Shown here: positions 27,437 to 35,626 of the stretch, piece by piece
How the letters are laid out: each line of letters starts with the position of its first letter
How positions within the stretch are numbered: the stretch's first letter is position 1
NCBI GenBank assembly: GCA_025499625.1
Contig: JAFMVD010000035.1
Location: forward strand, 1-62,894
Direction: 5' to 3'
From: Carboxylicivirga fragile
GTDB lineage: Bacteria; Bacteroidota; Bacteroidia; Bacteroidales; Marinilabiliaceae
Length of the DNA stretch: 62,894 bases
Made by a program: the position numbers and the translations under genes
Notes under the pieces: generated by a model
The model's database searches: none
The model's input: only the letters and a program-made list of their open reading frames with translations
Told to the model about the DNA's origin: nothing

Positions 27437-28084
27437 ATGGCAGTACGAAAAACATCAAGAACACCTACTTCAAGTAGGGCACAAAAGATTGACTTTATGA
27501 AAGCGACCAACAACATAGGTAAACCCATTGCTGCCGTAGCAGGGTTTGCTGTTGGGAAATATGCTCTCAAAAAGTTTCAAAAAAGTTCAACAGTCACAGG
27601 ACTAATGGGCACGGACATGAAACAATACCTCATTCCGGCAGTGATAACCATGGGTGGTTTAGTTGGCACCCAGTTTACCAAGAATGAATACATCAGAATT
27701 GGTTTGGTAGGTGCTGCAGGTGCAGGCGTGGAAGCAATGGTTAAAAAAGCCACTGGTAAAACCATCCTACAAGGATTGGAAGGTGTTATGGGCGATGATG
27801 CTTATACCGACTACGAAGAGGTGGATGGATTACAGACTCTTAATCCGGTAACACAAGCTCTTCCTGCAGCAGATATTGATATTGAGCGTGAGATTGAAGC
27901 TTCTGTTTCGGGAGCATCAGATTTCAGTATGAGCGATGAGCCAGTGGGAAGTGCAGCTAGTGACTTTTCCATGTCAGATGAACCAATTGGCTCAGATGAT
28001 GATGAACAGGTTGGAAAGGTTAAGATCATTGGACCAGACAGCATGGACTATGATATCTTTTCTGGAGATATGATGGAATCCTAA
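27437..28084 (+). CDS. Glycine-rich membrane-associated virion-block protein
   Basis: A 215-residue protein with three hydrophobic glycine/alanine-rich stretches (about 30-42, 65-78 and 88-102), a basic N-terminus and an acidic C-terminal third. The acidic part contains a near-perfect tandem repeat of ASDFSMSDEPVGS (about 160-187). The motifs LQGLEG and VDGLQT fall at the border between the hydrophobic and acidic halves. It starts 24 bp after the transglutaminase-like gene. A virion membrane or scaffold protein is plausible; no family is recognised. Confidence 0.55.
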   Translation: MAVRKTSRTPTSSRAQKIDFMKATNNIGKPIAAVAGFAVGKYALKKFQKSSTVTGLMGTDMKQYLIPAVITMGGLVGTQFTKNEYIRIGLVGAAGAGVEAMVKKATGKTILQGLEGVMGDDAYTDYEEVDGLQTLNPVTQALPAADIDIEREIEASVSGASDFSMSDEPVGSAASDFSMSDEPIGSDDDEQVGKVKIIGPDSMDYDIFSGDMMES

Positions 28085-28165
28085 AATGAGTATCGAGATT
28101 TACAGAATTGAGTACAGAGACAATTAAATAATAACAAGCTAATTAAGCTACAAAAAGTAAAAATC

Positions 28166-29008
28166 ATGGCAGAGATCAATGAGCAAAATGATTTATACCC
28201 TTCAATGGAAGAAGTTGAAGGTTTAGAAGAAGCTTTACTTGACAAAGAAGAGGAAGCATTAGAGAAAGAAGAAGACCAGGATGATGCCACCGAAGGTATT
28301 GGTGAACTTGGTCGTAGCAGACGCTGGCGCAGACGTAGAGCACGAAGAGGACGCCGACGTACCAGTCGTAGACGTGCCATTCGCAGGTCGTTTAATGCTG
28401 GTTCAAGAAGCACAGCCGTCAAAACAGGTTTAACTAAAAGCCTGACATCCAAAGGTCAGTTTGAATTACGCAGACAACAGCTGCCTGCAGATATTCAAAA
28501 AGCCTTGAAAGATGCACGTATGCAAACCGTTGATGCAGCAATCTACACGGTAAAAAGTATCAAGGACAAATCGGATATTGATTTGATGGAAGCATCGGAT
28601 GATAAAAAGGCTGGTCGTACCAACTTGAACCGTGCCCAATTGGATAGCAGCAAGTATTTCTTGCTTACAGATATTGTTTTGGAGTACGCTCATGGTTCAT
28701 CAGAAGAGGATAACGACCCGGCAGATTTTGCATTTGGTCAGTTTGCTTTTCCTCCTCAGATTACCAACGGTACGTTTGAAATGACTTTGGGAACTAAGGT
28801 AATCTTACCTGAAATATCATGTGCGGTATTCGATGATAGTGATACGACAAAACGTAAGTTTCAGTATAAGTTGGCCAATCCAAAATGGTTAAAACCATCA
28901 ATGGATATCACACCAAAATTGAACATGCCAAAGTCAGTGGCAGGTGATAAGGTTTTCAATCCAGCCGTGAAGATTACGCTATTGGGAACAATGACAGAGA
29001 AAGCCTAG
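28166..29008 (+). CDS. Arginine-rich beta-sheet protein, major capsid candidate
   Basis: A 280-residue protein. It has an acidic leader (1-45) containing VEGLEE and a dense arginine stretch (about 50-75: RSRRWRRRRARRGRRRTSR). A helical linker follows, then a beta-rich C-terminal half (about 140-280) with strands such as YFLLTDIVLEY, GTFEMTLGTKVILPEI and NPAVKITLLGT. Arg-rich arms followed by a jelly-roll are typical of capsid proteins that bind packaged nucleic acid. The gene is followed by the strongest hairpin of the block, as expected for a highly expressed gene. The jelly-roll assignment is inference. Confidence 0.5.
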   Translation: MAEINEQNDLYPSMEEVEGLEEALLDKEEEALEKEEDQDDATEGIGELGRSRRWRRRRARRGRRRTSRRRAIRRSFNAGSRSTAVKTGLTKSLTSKGQFELRRQQLPADIQKALKDARMQTVDAAIYTVKSIKDKSDIDLMEASDDKKAGRTNLNRAQLDSSKYFLLTDIVLEYAHGSSEEDNDPADFAFGQFAFPPQITNGTFEMTLGTKVILPEISCAVFDDSDTTKRKFQYKLANPKWLKPSMDITPKLNMPKSVAGDKVFNPAVKITLLGTMTEKA

Positions 29009-29097
29009 GTAAGTTATTTAGCCCATCTTAAGTAGAGAGTAAAACCATACTAACAAGAGGCTTATTATAGATGCGCTAAATAACGCAATCCATACAT

Positions 29098-29129
29098 GTA
29101 AAGGGGCGGTATAGCTATCGCCCCTTTAC
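29098..29129 (+). terminator. Strong hairpin after the capsid candidate
   Basis: GTAAAGGGGCG (29098-29108) and CGCCCCTTTAC (29119-29129) form a perfect 11-bp GC-rich stem with a 10-nt loop. No long T-run follows. It could terminate part of the transcripts or protect the 3' end of the capsid message. Confidence 0.65.
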
Positions 29130-29149
29130 CTTTAAAACATCCCTATACA

Positions 29150-29536
29150 ATGGAAGAACAAAATACCACTATTAAGAAACTGCAAGTCGTAAAATTCGAG
29201 GTTAAAAAAGGTGATACTTTTGAATTTAATGGCAATACTAAAACAGAACATGACCGTATTAAAGGCATCTTCTTACGCCTTTCGAATCAGCAAGCTTTGC
29301 AAGGAGCAACGCTTCGGGTTTGGATTGATGACACCGAAATAATACCTGATGATACCGAGGTGGCTCTACTACACCACAGCGATGACATGAGTATTAAAGA
29401 TGTAGCCTTCCCGGTTAATGAAAAAGCCAAGAATAGTCCTATTCGTATCATTTACAAAGACAATAGTGAAAACCTGGCAGTAGCTGATAGCTACGATGTA
29501 CGAGTGTACCTGCTTGCTGATGTAGAGCCTAAATAA
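29150..29536 (+). CDS. Beta-rich small virion-block protein
   Basis: A 128-residue protein made of predicted strands: VVKFEVKKGDTFEF, RIKGIFLRL, GATLRVWIDDTEI, PIRIIYKD and SYDVRVYLLAD. It has no signal or membrane segment. The pattern of short strands ending in an RxYL-type edge strand is shared with the C-terminus of the next protein. A single jelly-roll minor capsid or vertex protein is my inference. It starts 20 bp after the strong hairpin and is followed 17 bp later by the next gene. Confidence 0.5.
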   Translation: MEEQNTTIKKLQVVKFEVKKGDTFEFNGNTKTEHDRIKGIFLRLSNQQALQGATLRVWIDDTEIIPDDTEVALLHHSDDMSIKDVAFPVNEKAKNSPIRIIYKDNSENLAVADSYDVRVYLLADVEPK

Positions 29537-29553
29537 CATTCAACTCCCGAATA

Positions 29554-30333
29554 ATGAAAAGATACTTTGTAATAACCCACCAATCTGAGGGTAATGGCCA
29601 CCTGAATGTTCAGGACTTACTACCAGCTTCATGTAAGCTTATTACTGGCATTGCTGTAAATGCAATAGCTAAGCAAGATGCTATGGTGGAAGATGTCCTT
29701 GGAGAACTTTCCTTTCCTCAAGCCTTAATCACCGATTTACTGTTGGATGATAAGATAGCTGACTTATTCTACTCTTACCTGCGTACGCGTACCAACCAGA
29801 TTGATAGTCGTTCTTTTTTTGAAAGTAATATCCTTCCAGAGATTGTTAAGGTACTGAGTAATAATATAGTTTTTCCATGCTTGAATACACAGCAGCAACA
29901 AGCGCTAAATGATAGTATCATCAAGCTGTTCAATGAGCAATTCACAGATTATATCTACAACGAGGCAGGGCTTTTTGATAAAGCACAAGGAATGAATGAT
30001 CTCGATTTTACAGACTTTATTGCACAGCAAACACTCATATTTTTCTATTCTCACAGAAAGGAAATCTTCAAGCGAACGATTCAAGTGTATAATCAGCCAC
30101 AGTCATATGAATGTGGTAATATCAGCTTATTGGTAAATGGTAACAGTTTCTTGCTTCGTGATCATATGGTAACGGCTAATCGTAAGGTTCGACACATGAG
30201 CAAAGAAGTAATCCCTTTCCATGAACCACTTGATGTTAACAGCAATGTTCATACGATTTTCAAGAGCAACAAGAATAGTGATACTCATTTGCTAACCATC
30301 AGAATCTATATCCAATATGAAACGAGTAAATAG
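29554..30333 (+). CDS. Virion-block protein with split beta domain
   Basis: A 259-residue protein. The N-terminal LITGIAVNAI and the C-terminal ISLLVNGNSFLLRDH to THLLTIRIYIQYE follow the same strand order as the preceding 128-residue protein. A helical insert (about 55-185) lies between them. It may be a capsid-related or spike-base protein. No family is recognised. It starts 17 bp after its neighbour, so co-translation is likely. Confidence 0.45.
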   Translation: MKRYFVITHQSEGNGHLNVQDLLPASCKLITGIAVNAIAKQDAMVEDVLGELSFPQALITDLLLDDKIADLFYSYLRTRTNQIDSRSFFESNILPEIVKVLSNNIVFPCLNTQQQQALNDSIIKLFNEQFTDYIYNEAGLFDKAQGMNDLDFTDFIAQQTLIFFYSHRKEIFKRTIQVYNQPQSYECGNISLLVNGNSFLLRDHMVTANRKVRHMSKEVIPFHEPLDVNSNVHTIFKSNKNSDTHLLTIRIYIQYETSK

Positions 30334-30407
30334 TCATTGCTTATTTGTGAGTGAGCGATTCATGCGAGTTCCATTGAATGCTGTTGAAAATCTAAAATTT
30401 TAATAAG

Positions 30408-30773
30408 ATGAACACGAGTGAGTTATTACACACCATCGCCAAAGACCGTGTTGCCGGGATGCGAACCATTGATAGCTATCAATTGAAACCTACGGTTATA
30501 AGTGTTAGCAATGCTGATATGTCCATTGATTTGAAAAACGACATGTGGATTCTAAATACAAGAGGATTGCCTGCAACAATTGAGGAACTAGAATTGGTAA
30601 GTAGCGATAATGTATTTACAGCTTCACCCCAGGAATATGACTTTATGGATGAATACCGTTATCAGGTTTTTACCGATTATATCGATATTAAAACCGCTGC
30701 GCAAGACTTCACTCCATATAGACTAGAGTTTGTAAAAATAATCCCTCACAGGAACCCACACAGTGGGAGTTAA
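30408..30773 (+). CDS. Small beta-rich virion-block protein
   Basis: A 121-residue protein without signal peptide or membrane helix and with alternating strand-like segments (TVISVSNADMSIDL, EELELVSSDNVF, YRYQVFTDYIDIK). I do not recognise a family. It is in the run of virion-block genes, 74 bp after the preceding gene. A minor structural protein is possible on position alone. Confidence 0.4.
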   Translation: MNTSELLHTIAKDRVAGMRTIDSYQLKPTVISVSNADMSIDLKNDMWILNTRGLPATIEELELVSSDNVFTASPQEYDFMDEYRYQVFTDYIDIKTAAQDFTPYRLEFVKIIPHRNPHSGS

Positions 30774-30845
30774 TAATGAAGCAATAAGACACAATGATTT
30801 ACAAGCTGTAAATAACCTTGATACCCACTACTTGATACTAAAGAC

Positions 30846-31934
30846 ATGTTAGATTACAAAGAACAAATACAAAGCATATACGATTTTTTAAAGCGTTCCG
30901 AGGTAGAGCAGAAATACCCATACGCCTATGAAATATACCTGCTTACCGGAGCCGATGAAACAGCTTTAACTTCAAGAACCTCTGGAACGGCTAAATTCAA
31001 TCAGGACATTGAGAGTGCCATTGAAAAAGCAAAACAATCTCACTCAATGGTGCGAGTGAGTGTATTTGGTGGCAAGAGCCCCAATGCTCGAAGCTTAAAC
31101 AACTACACAATTAACGTTAGTGGACTGTTGAATCCAACCCAAAAACCTATAGAGAAAGCCGAGATTCAAACCATTATTAAAGAAGAAATGAAGCAGCACC
31201 AAACACAAGGTAACACCAACGGTTTGGGAGAGATTGAAGGCTTACTCGGGCTTTTTACTGGAGAAAATGAACAAGCTAGAAGTAAGGTCGAAGGCCTGTT
31301 TGGTTTGTTCAATGCACTATCGGGTAACAACAAGGAAGTTGAACGAATTAACTATCAAAAGCAACTGGATGATTTCAAGTTCGAGACGCGCCATACCATG
31401 CTACAAGAAAAGTTGGAAAAGCTAAGCAGTGAGAATGCAGAGCTTCGAGTGGATAGAGAACGCTTTGTAAATGAAAACAAAGAACTAAAAAATGAGAAAT
31501 CAGAATTGGAGAGCCGACTAGCTGGTTATGCTCCCAATGAAATAATGAAGCGTGTGGCGGTGGGTGTTATATCAGGTATAGGTGGAAAAATACTCAGTAA
31601 CTCTCCCAAAACAGCAGAATTATTAGGGCTTAGTCCGGATGAATTAAAAGGAGCTTTGGGTATCGTTGATGATGACCTTGGTGAAGAACAGCAAATTATA
31701 CCGGATGCCAATGTAGAGATAAATGAAGTTGGTACGCCACAGACTCCCGAAGACAAAAAGAAGGTAGCTATCATCAAGAATCTTTCAGATGCTTTATCCA
31801 CTTGGGATTTGCAAGAGGTAGCCAAGATTGCCAACATCGTTGGTTTATGTATGGATAAAGCAGAACTGATCAATGAAACATTGGCATTTCTGAGTCAGTC
31901 TATTCAAGAATCACAATCAGAAGAAGCCAATTAA
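30846..31934 (+). CDS. Coiled-coil virion-block protein
   Basis: The 362 residues contain an N-terminal alpha/beta part (1-100), two or three copies of an (I/V)EGL(L/F)G motif at about 124-153, a coiled coil at about 180-230 (QEKLEKLSSENAEL) and a glycine-rich hydrophobic patch (VGVISGIGGKIL, about 235-250). I recognise no family. The coiled coil and repeated motifs suggest a structural or scaffold role. Confidence 0.5.
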   Translation: MLDYKEQIQSIYDFLKRSEVEQKYPYAYEIYLLTGADETALTSRTSGTAKFNQDIESAIEKAKQSHSMVRVSVFGGKSPNARSLNNYTINVSGLLNPTQKPIEKAEIQTIIKEEMKQHQTQGNTNGLGEIEGLLGLFTGENEQARSKVEGLFGLFNALSGNNKEVERINYQKQLDDFKFETRHTMLQEKLEKLSSENAELRVDRERFVNENKELKNEKSELESRLAGYAPNEIMKRVAVGVISGIGGKILSNSPKTAELLGLSPDELKGALGIVDDDLGEEQQIIPDANVEINEVGTPQTPEDKKKVAIIKNLSDALSTWDLQEVAKIANIVGLCMDKAELINETLAFLSQSIQESQSEEAN

Positions 31935-31962
31935 AATTAGATAAGATTAAAAATACATAATC

Positions 31963-32139
31963 ATGAGAAAATTCAAAGTAGGAATCACAATCGAATCCGA
32001 AGCCCCGGAAACAGTTAAAAAAGTCGGTAATCTGATCCAAAACGCAGTCAACAAGGTTGAGCAAGAAGACATCATTCGCCTATTGGAAAAAGTGGCGAAG
32101 AATCCTCAAATAATTAAGACAGCATTGAAGTTTATCTAA
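31963..32139 (+). CDS. Small 58-residue protein of virion block
   Basis: ATG at 31963 opens a 58-codon frame: MRKFKVGITIESEAPETV, then a lysine/glutamate-rich amphipathic helix ending IIKTALKFI. It starts 28 bp after the preceding gene with an AT-rich leader like those of its neighbours. It is too short for family recognition. A minor virion or regulatory peptide is possible. Confidence 0.45.
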   Translation: MRKFKVGITIESEAPETVKKVGNLIQNAVNKVEQEDIIRLLEKVAKNPQIIKTALKFI

Positions 32140-32244
32140 TACCAATCAAACATCATAAGGCTCTGGTATTATGCCGATACATAATCAATGGGTTTTTAGA
32201 AGTGAAACGCACTAAAGGCGCGTTTTGATTAGTAATCGGTATAA

Positions 32245-32257
32245 CAGGCAATGCCTG
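32245..32257. repeat. CAGGCAATGCCTG palindrome, copy 1
   Basis: The 13-bp palindrome lies in the gap between the 58-residue gene and the next ORF. It extends to ACAGGCAATGCCTGT. Copies 2 and 3 lie at 32787-32799 and 41521-41533. Confidence 0.6.
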
Positions 32258-32315
32258 TGATATTATCGGAATCAGTAGCGTATTTCTTATTAAGCTTTTA
32301 AACAATAAACTGAAA

Positions 32316-32786
32316 GTGCAAAATATTAATTCAAATAAAGCAGCATTGCTTACAACAGGTGTCAAAATCGGTGTTCCACTTGTGGCTATTGGTGTGGGTG
32401 TCATTCTCATTAAAAGATTGCTGAATAAAAATCCGGATGGGACTTCTTCTACTGTTGCTCCATCATTAAAGGATATGTCGCTAAATAAGGAGAACCTGAC
32501 CATCTCACCATCAGATGCCGCTTTGTTTGCGAATACCCTTTACGGTGCTATGCTAAATTTTGGAACGGATGAAAAGACCATCTATAGCACCATTGATAAA
32601 ATCAAAAACAAGGATGATATGCTATTGGTGATAAGAGCTTTTGGAATGAAAATGTACTTATGGGGAGGTCGGGCAGCTTTTTTAGGTCAGAAATACAACC
32701 TGATTGGTTGGCTACGCTTCGAATTGAGCAATAAAGAGATTGCTAGAATCAAGCCCAAGTTCGATGCATGGGGAATCCCTCTCTAA
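32316..32786 (+). CDS. Single-helix membrane protein of virion block
   Basis: A 156-residue protein from a GTG start; the frame is open further upstream but lacks a better start. It has an N-terminal membrane helix (about 15-32: VKIGVPLVAIGVGVILI) followed by KRLLNK and a soluble helical domain (about 60-156). It has the same layout as the next protein and as the 860-residue protein: one N-terminal helix, a basic stop and a soluble domain. That fits virion proteins anchored in an internal membrane. No family is recognised. Confidence 0.5.
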   Translation: MQNINSNKAALLTTGVKIGVPLVAIGVGVILIKRLLNKNPDGTSSTVAPSLKDMSLNKENLTISPSDAALFANTLYGAMLNFGTDEKTIYSTIDKIKNKDDMLLVIRAFGMKMYLWGGRAAFLGQKYNLIGWLRFELSNKEIARIKPKFDAWGIPL

Positions 32787-32799
32787 CAGGCAATGCCTG
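32787..32799. repeat. CAGGCAATGCCTG palindrome, copy 2
   Basis: It begins at the base after the TAA of the preceding gene (32784-32786) and is identical to the copy at 32245-32257. Confidence 0.6.
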
Positions 32800-32845
32800 A
32801 TTTAATTATAAAAACAATGAGCTATTACATTGACTAGCAGGGTTT

Positions 32846-33481
32846 ATGAACAGAAAGATATTATTTATTTCGGGAGGGGTGTTAACCACAGGGGCAATAG
32901 TAACAGCCGCTTTACTTATTCGCAGACGAAACAGACGTTTGTCAGCAATAAAAGCAGGTAAAGGCAAGCTATTGCCCCCAAGTGGTTCCGACAAGAGTCC
33001 ATCAAATATCCTGACCACAAACAACAATACCTTGCCTGGTAATTTTCGCAATTGGAATGGTGGAAATACTTACATGAACAATGCTCCAAGAGGCATTAGA
33101 AACAACAATCCTGGTAACCTGGTTTACACCAATATTAAGTGGAACGGCAAACTACCAAAAGAGCAAAATAAGGACAGGCGGTTTGAAATGTTTATCGCAC
33201 CTGTTTATGGTGTCCGTGCGATGATTAAAGACCTCAAGCATGACATTGAAAAAGGCAAGAATACGGTTCCCACTTTGATTAGCGAATACGCTCCAAAGCA
33301 TGAGAATAATACAGCAGCATACATCGCTACGGTTTGTCGGGATTTAAAGGTTAATCAATCAGCAAAACTTCTGCCAACAAAAAACACTTTACGACTACTG
33401 GTACTATCCATTGCCAAGGTAGAGAATGGAGGCAATTACATCACTAACGAGCTTTTTAACAAGGCTTATTCATTAATTTAA
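32846..33481 (+). CDS. Virion-type lysozyme with N-terminal membrane helix
   Basis: A 211-residue protein. A membrane helix at about 4-24 is followed by LLIRRRNRRL, a Ser/Asn-rich linker, and a domain with APRGIRNNNPGNLVYTN (near 79-95), FEMFIAPVYGVRAM and NNTAAYIATVC. This is the signature of the lysozyme-like structural protein P5 family found in phages. A membrane-anchored muralytic enzyme fits a virion that delivers DNA by membrane fusion or tube formation, like P7 of PRD1. It is distinct from the GH108 endolysin at 41958. Confidence 0.7.
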   Translation: MNRKILFISGGVLTTGAIVTAALLIRRRNRRLSAIKAGKGKLLPPSGSDKSPSNILTTNNNTLPGNFRNWNGGNTYMNNAPRGIRNNNPGNLVYTNIKWNGKLPKEQNKDRRFEMFIAPVYGVRAMIKDLKHDIEKGKNTVPTLISEYAPKHENNTAAYIATVCRDLKVNQSAKLLPTKNTLRLLVLSIAKVENGGNYITNELFNKAYSLI

Positions 33482-33579
33482 AAAAAAGATAGAAGACATA
33501 AGTATCAAGACACAAGACTATAGCCATCATGTAAATAATCTTGATACTCTTATCTCAATACTTAATACTAAAAATACAT

Positions 33580-34572
33580 ATGGGAACAATTAAGATGTTT
33601 ATGGGTAACAATCCACCTCTTCTAAAAACTGGAGAATGGGCGTCCAATGGTATTTATGCCTATTTGGGGATAGAAAATGGAGATACAAAAATCTTCCAAA
33701 GTGTTTTTGATCCAGATAAAGAGCAAACGGTTGCTGGGTTTACATTCGATAGTAAACGCAAGCAATTTAATATCCCCAAAGATACCCCCTTAAGCAAAAT
33801 ACAGTTATTGATAGATTCTCTACCTAAGTCGGTTAAATTAAAAAGTGGTGATGACTTTAATGGAATCACGCTCATGTTTGAGACAGGAGATTATATCGAC
33901 GATACTCAAGCTCCCTTAACCATTCGCGATTTTTCCTATATGCTTACACTCAAAGGGAGTAGTTACGAGGATGTTAATTTAGTGGTTGAAAGACCAATTG
34001 AAATTAGGAAATCGACCGTTAACTTTTACTACGTCAACATATGGCAGAAATCATTGAATACTTATTTGCTCCAAATAAAGGATAGTATTCTTTTTCTTAC
34101 TGAACAGAAGTGCCTACAAGAAAACTATTACTATTTCTTCAAAGACAAGGGGAACAATCAGATTTTCTTTAGCGAGACAGAGTTTCAAAGTTTTGAGAAC
34201 GGGGATGCTGGAATATCCGGAGGTTCGTTTGTTTTTTACGCGATATCGCCATACTCACAGGTATTTGCCTATTATCATCGTTACAGTGATAATGTGCCGG
34301 ATTATATCTGCCGGATCCTATATGGTCAATTAAAAATTGCCGATAATATTGGGGCTAAAAAAGCCTATGGCTTTCTTGAAAATACGGGTACGTTTTATCA
34401 TGGTTCTTTTGATAGTACCAATCCTAAACTACCTACACAGCTCAGTTCATTTTTAGTCTCATTAGAAGCTGCCGGGGTTAAAAATATAGCTATCGATAAG
34501 GATAAGAACCAACTTGTTTTCACATACAACGATAATAAGAAAAGTACGATAGAAATGACCAAACCTAAATAG
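33580..34572 (+). CDS. Beta-helix-like spike or receptor-binding protein candidate
   Basis: ATG 33580 gives 330 residues; a TTG at 33541 lies in the same frame. The N-terminal 100 residues are mixed. The centre (about 105-235) has short repeating strands such as ITLMFETGDYI, LTIRDFSYMLTL, DVNLVVERPI and GGSFVFYAI, like a right-handed beta-helix. Spikes of this kind bind cell-surface glycans. No family is recognised. Its place after the lysozyme gene and before the anti-restriction pair suits a host-recognition protein. Confidence 0.45.
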   Translation: MGTIKMFMGNNPPLLKTGEWASNGIYAYLGIENGDTKIFQSVFDPDKEQTVAGFTFDSKRKQFNIPKDTPLSKIQLLIDSLPKSVKLKSGDDFNGITLMFETGDYIDDTQAPLTIRDFSYMLTLKGSSYEDVNLVVERPIEIRKSTVNFYYVNIWQKSLNTYLLQIKDSILFLTEQKCLQENYYYFFKDKGNNQIFFSETEFQSFENGDAGISGGSFVFYAISPYSQVFAYYHRYSDNVPDYICRILYGQLKIADNIGAKKAYGFLENTGTFYHGSFDSTNPKLPTQLSSFLVSLEAAGVKNIAIDKDKNQLVFTYNDNKKSTIEMTKPK

Positions 34573-34600
34573 GTCATCATTGTATTTCAATATTCTTTAG

Positions 34601-35626
34601 ATGGATAAAAAAGGCTACATATCAAGGATTCGTGAGGAATTGCACAATGGTCGTAAGCACTCTAAAACCACAATTGAAAGCATTGCTAAAGGCTTCGGTA
34701 TTACCAATAAGAACTTGGTTAAGGAATTTACCGAACTGGCAATAGTCCTGAATGCACGAGAGATAGCACACGACAGCTCATTGACTACCTACGAGAAGTA
34801 CCTTGATATTGTAGCCCTTTATCAATCACAGGTCAATCTATCCATGCGCACAAGCATGAGCGTACTCATGCAGCAGTATTCGACTCCTGCACCCATATCG
34901 TTTTTAGCATCGAGTTACATTCTAAGCGCAAATACTATTCCTTTATACCTTGAGCCATCGGCAGGGAATGGACTTCTGACAATCGCTCTACCTTATCATT
35001 TTACTCATGTCAACGAACTAGACGATGTACGGCTCGAAAACTTGAAAGATCAACCTTTTGCAAAGGTTAGCTCTTGGGATGCTTTGAAACCGCCAGCAGC
35101 TTATGACCGAAAGTTTGACGGAGTGATTACAAACCCACCTTTTGGTTCACTTTCTGAACCCATTCTGTTTGGTAAATTCAAGATAAAACGCCTGGAGCAT
35201 GCAATGGCTCTAAATGCCTTACGTTGCATGAAAGACAATGGCAAGGCAGTCATTATCATCGGTGGCCATACCACATGGGATAAACATGGTCGAGTCACCG
35301 CAGGAACGAACCGCATCTTCCTTAATTACCTCTATCATTTTTACAAGGTTGAAGACATCATACCTATTAACGGCAAAAAGCTTTACTCCAGGCAAGGAAC
35401 ATCAATTAATACCCGATTGGTTTTAATTGGTGGTGCAAAGTCAGTACCCGAAGGTGCAGCTCCACTAAAGAATAATCTTCATAGTTCTGTAGTATCAACG
35501 CATGAGGAGCTTTGGGACAGGGTATGGTTAGAGCCTGAGCACAAAAGCGGCGAAACTCAAACAAAAAACCTTCTAAAGCTAATAGCTAAAGCCATTCAAA
35601 TCAAACAAAAGCAACTCTCCAAATGA
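34601..35626 (+). CDS. Adenine DNA methyltransferase (DarB-type, N-terminal part)
   Basis: The 341 residues include a SAM-binding segment LEPSAGNGLLT (near 125) and the catalytic NPPFGS (near 191), the marks of an N6-adenine methyltransferase. A helical N-terminal part (1-110) has no clear match. The stop overlaps the helicase start by 4 bp. In phage P1, methyltransferase and Strawberry-notch helicase are one protein, DarB, which travels in the virion and shields DNA from type I restriction. This pair looks like a split DarB. Confidence 0.75.
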   Translation: MDKKGYISRIREELHNGRKHSKTTIESIAKGFGITNKNLVKEFTELAIVLNAREIAHDSSLTTYEKYLDIVALYQSQVNLSMRTSMSVLMQQYSTPAPISFLASSYILSANTIPLYLEPSAGNGLLTIALPYHFTHVNELDDVRLENLKDQPFAKVSSWDALKPPAAYDRKFDGVITNPPFGSLSEPILFGKFKIKRLEHAMALNALRCMKDNGKAVIIIGGHTTWDKHGRVTAGTNRIFLNYLYHFYKVEDIIPINGKKLYSRQGTSINTRLVLIGGAKSVPEGAAPLKNNLHSSVVSTHEELWDRVWLEPEHKSGETQTKNLLKLIAKAIQIKQKQLSK

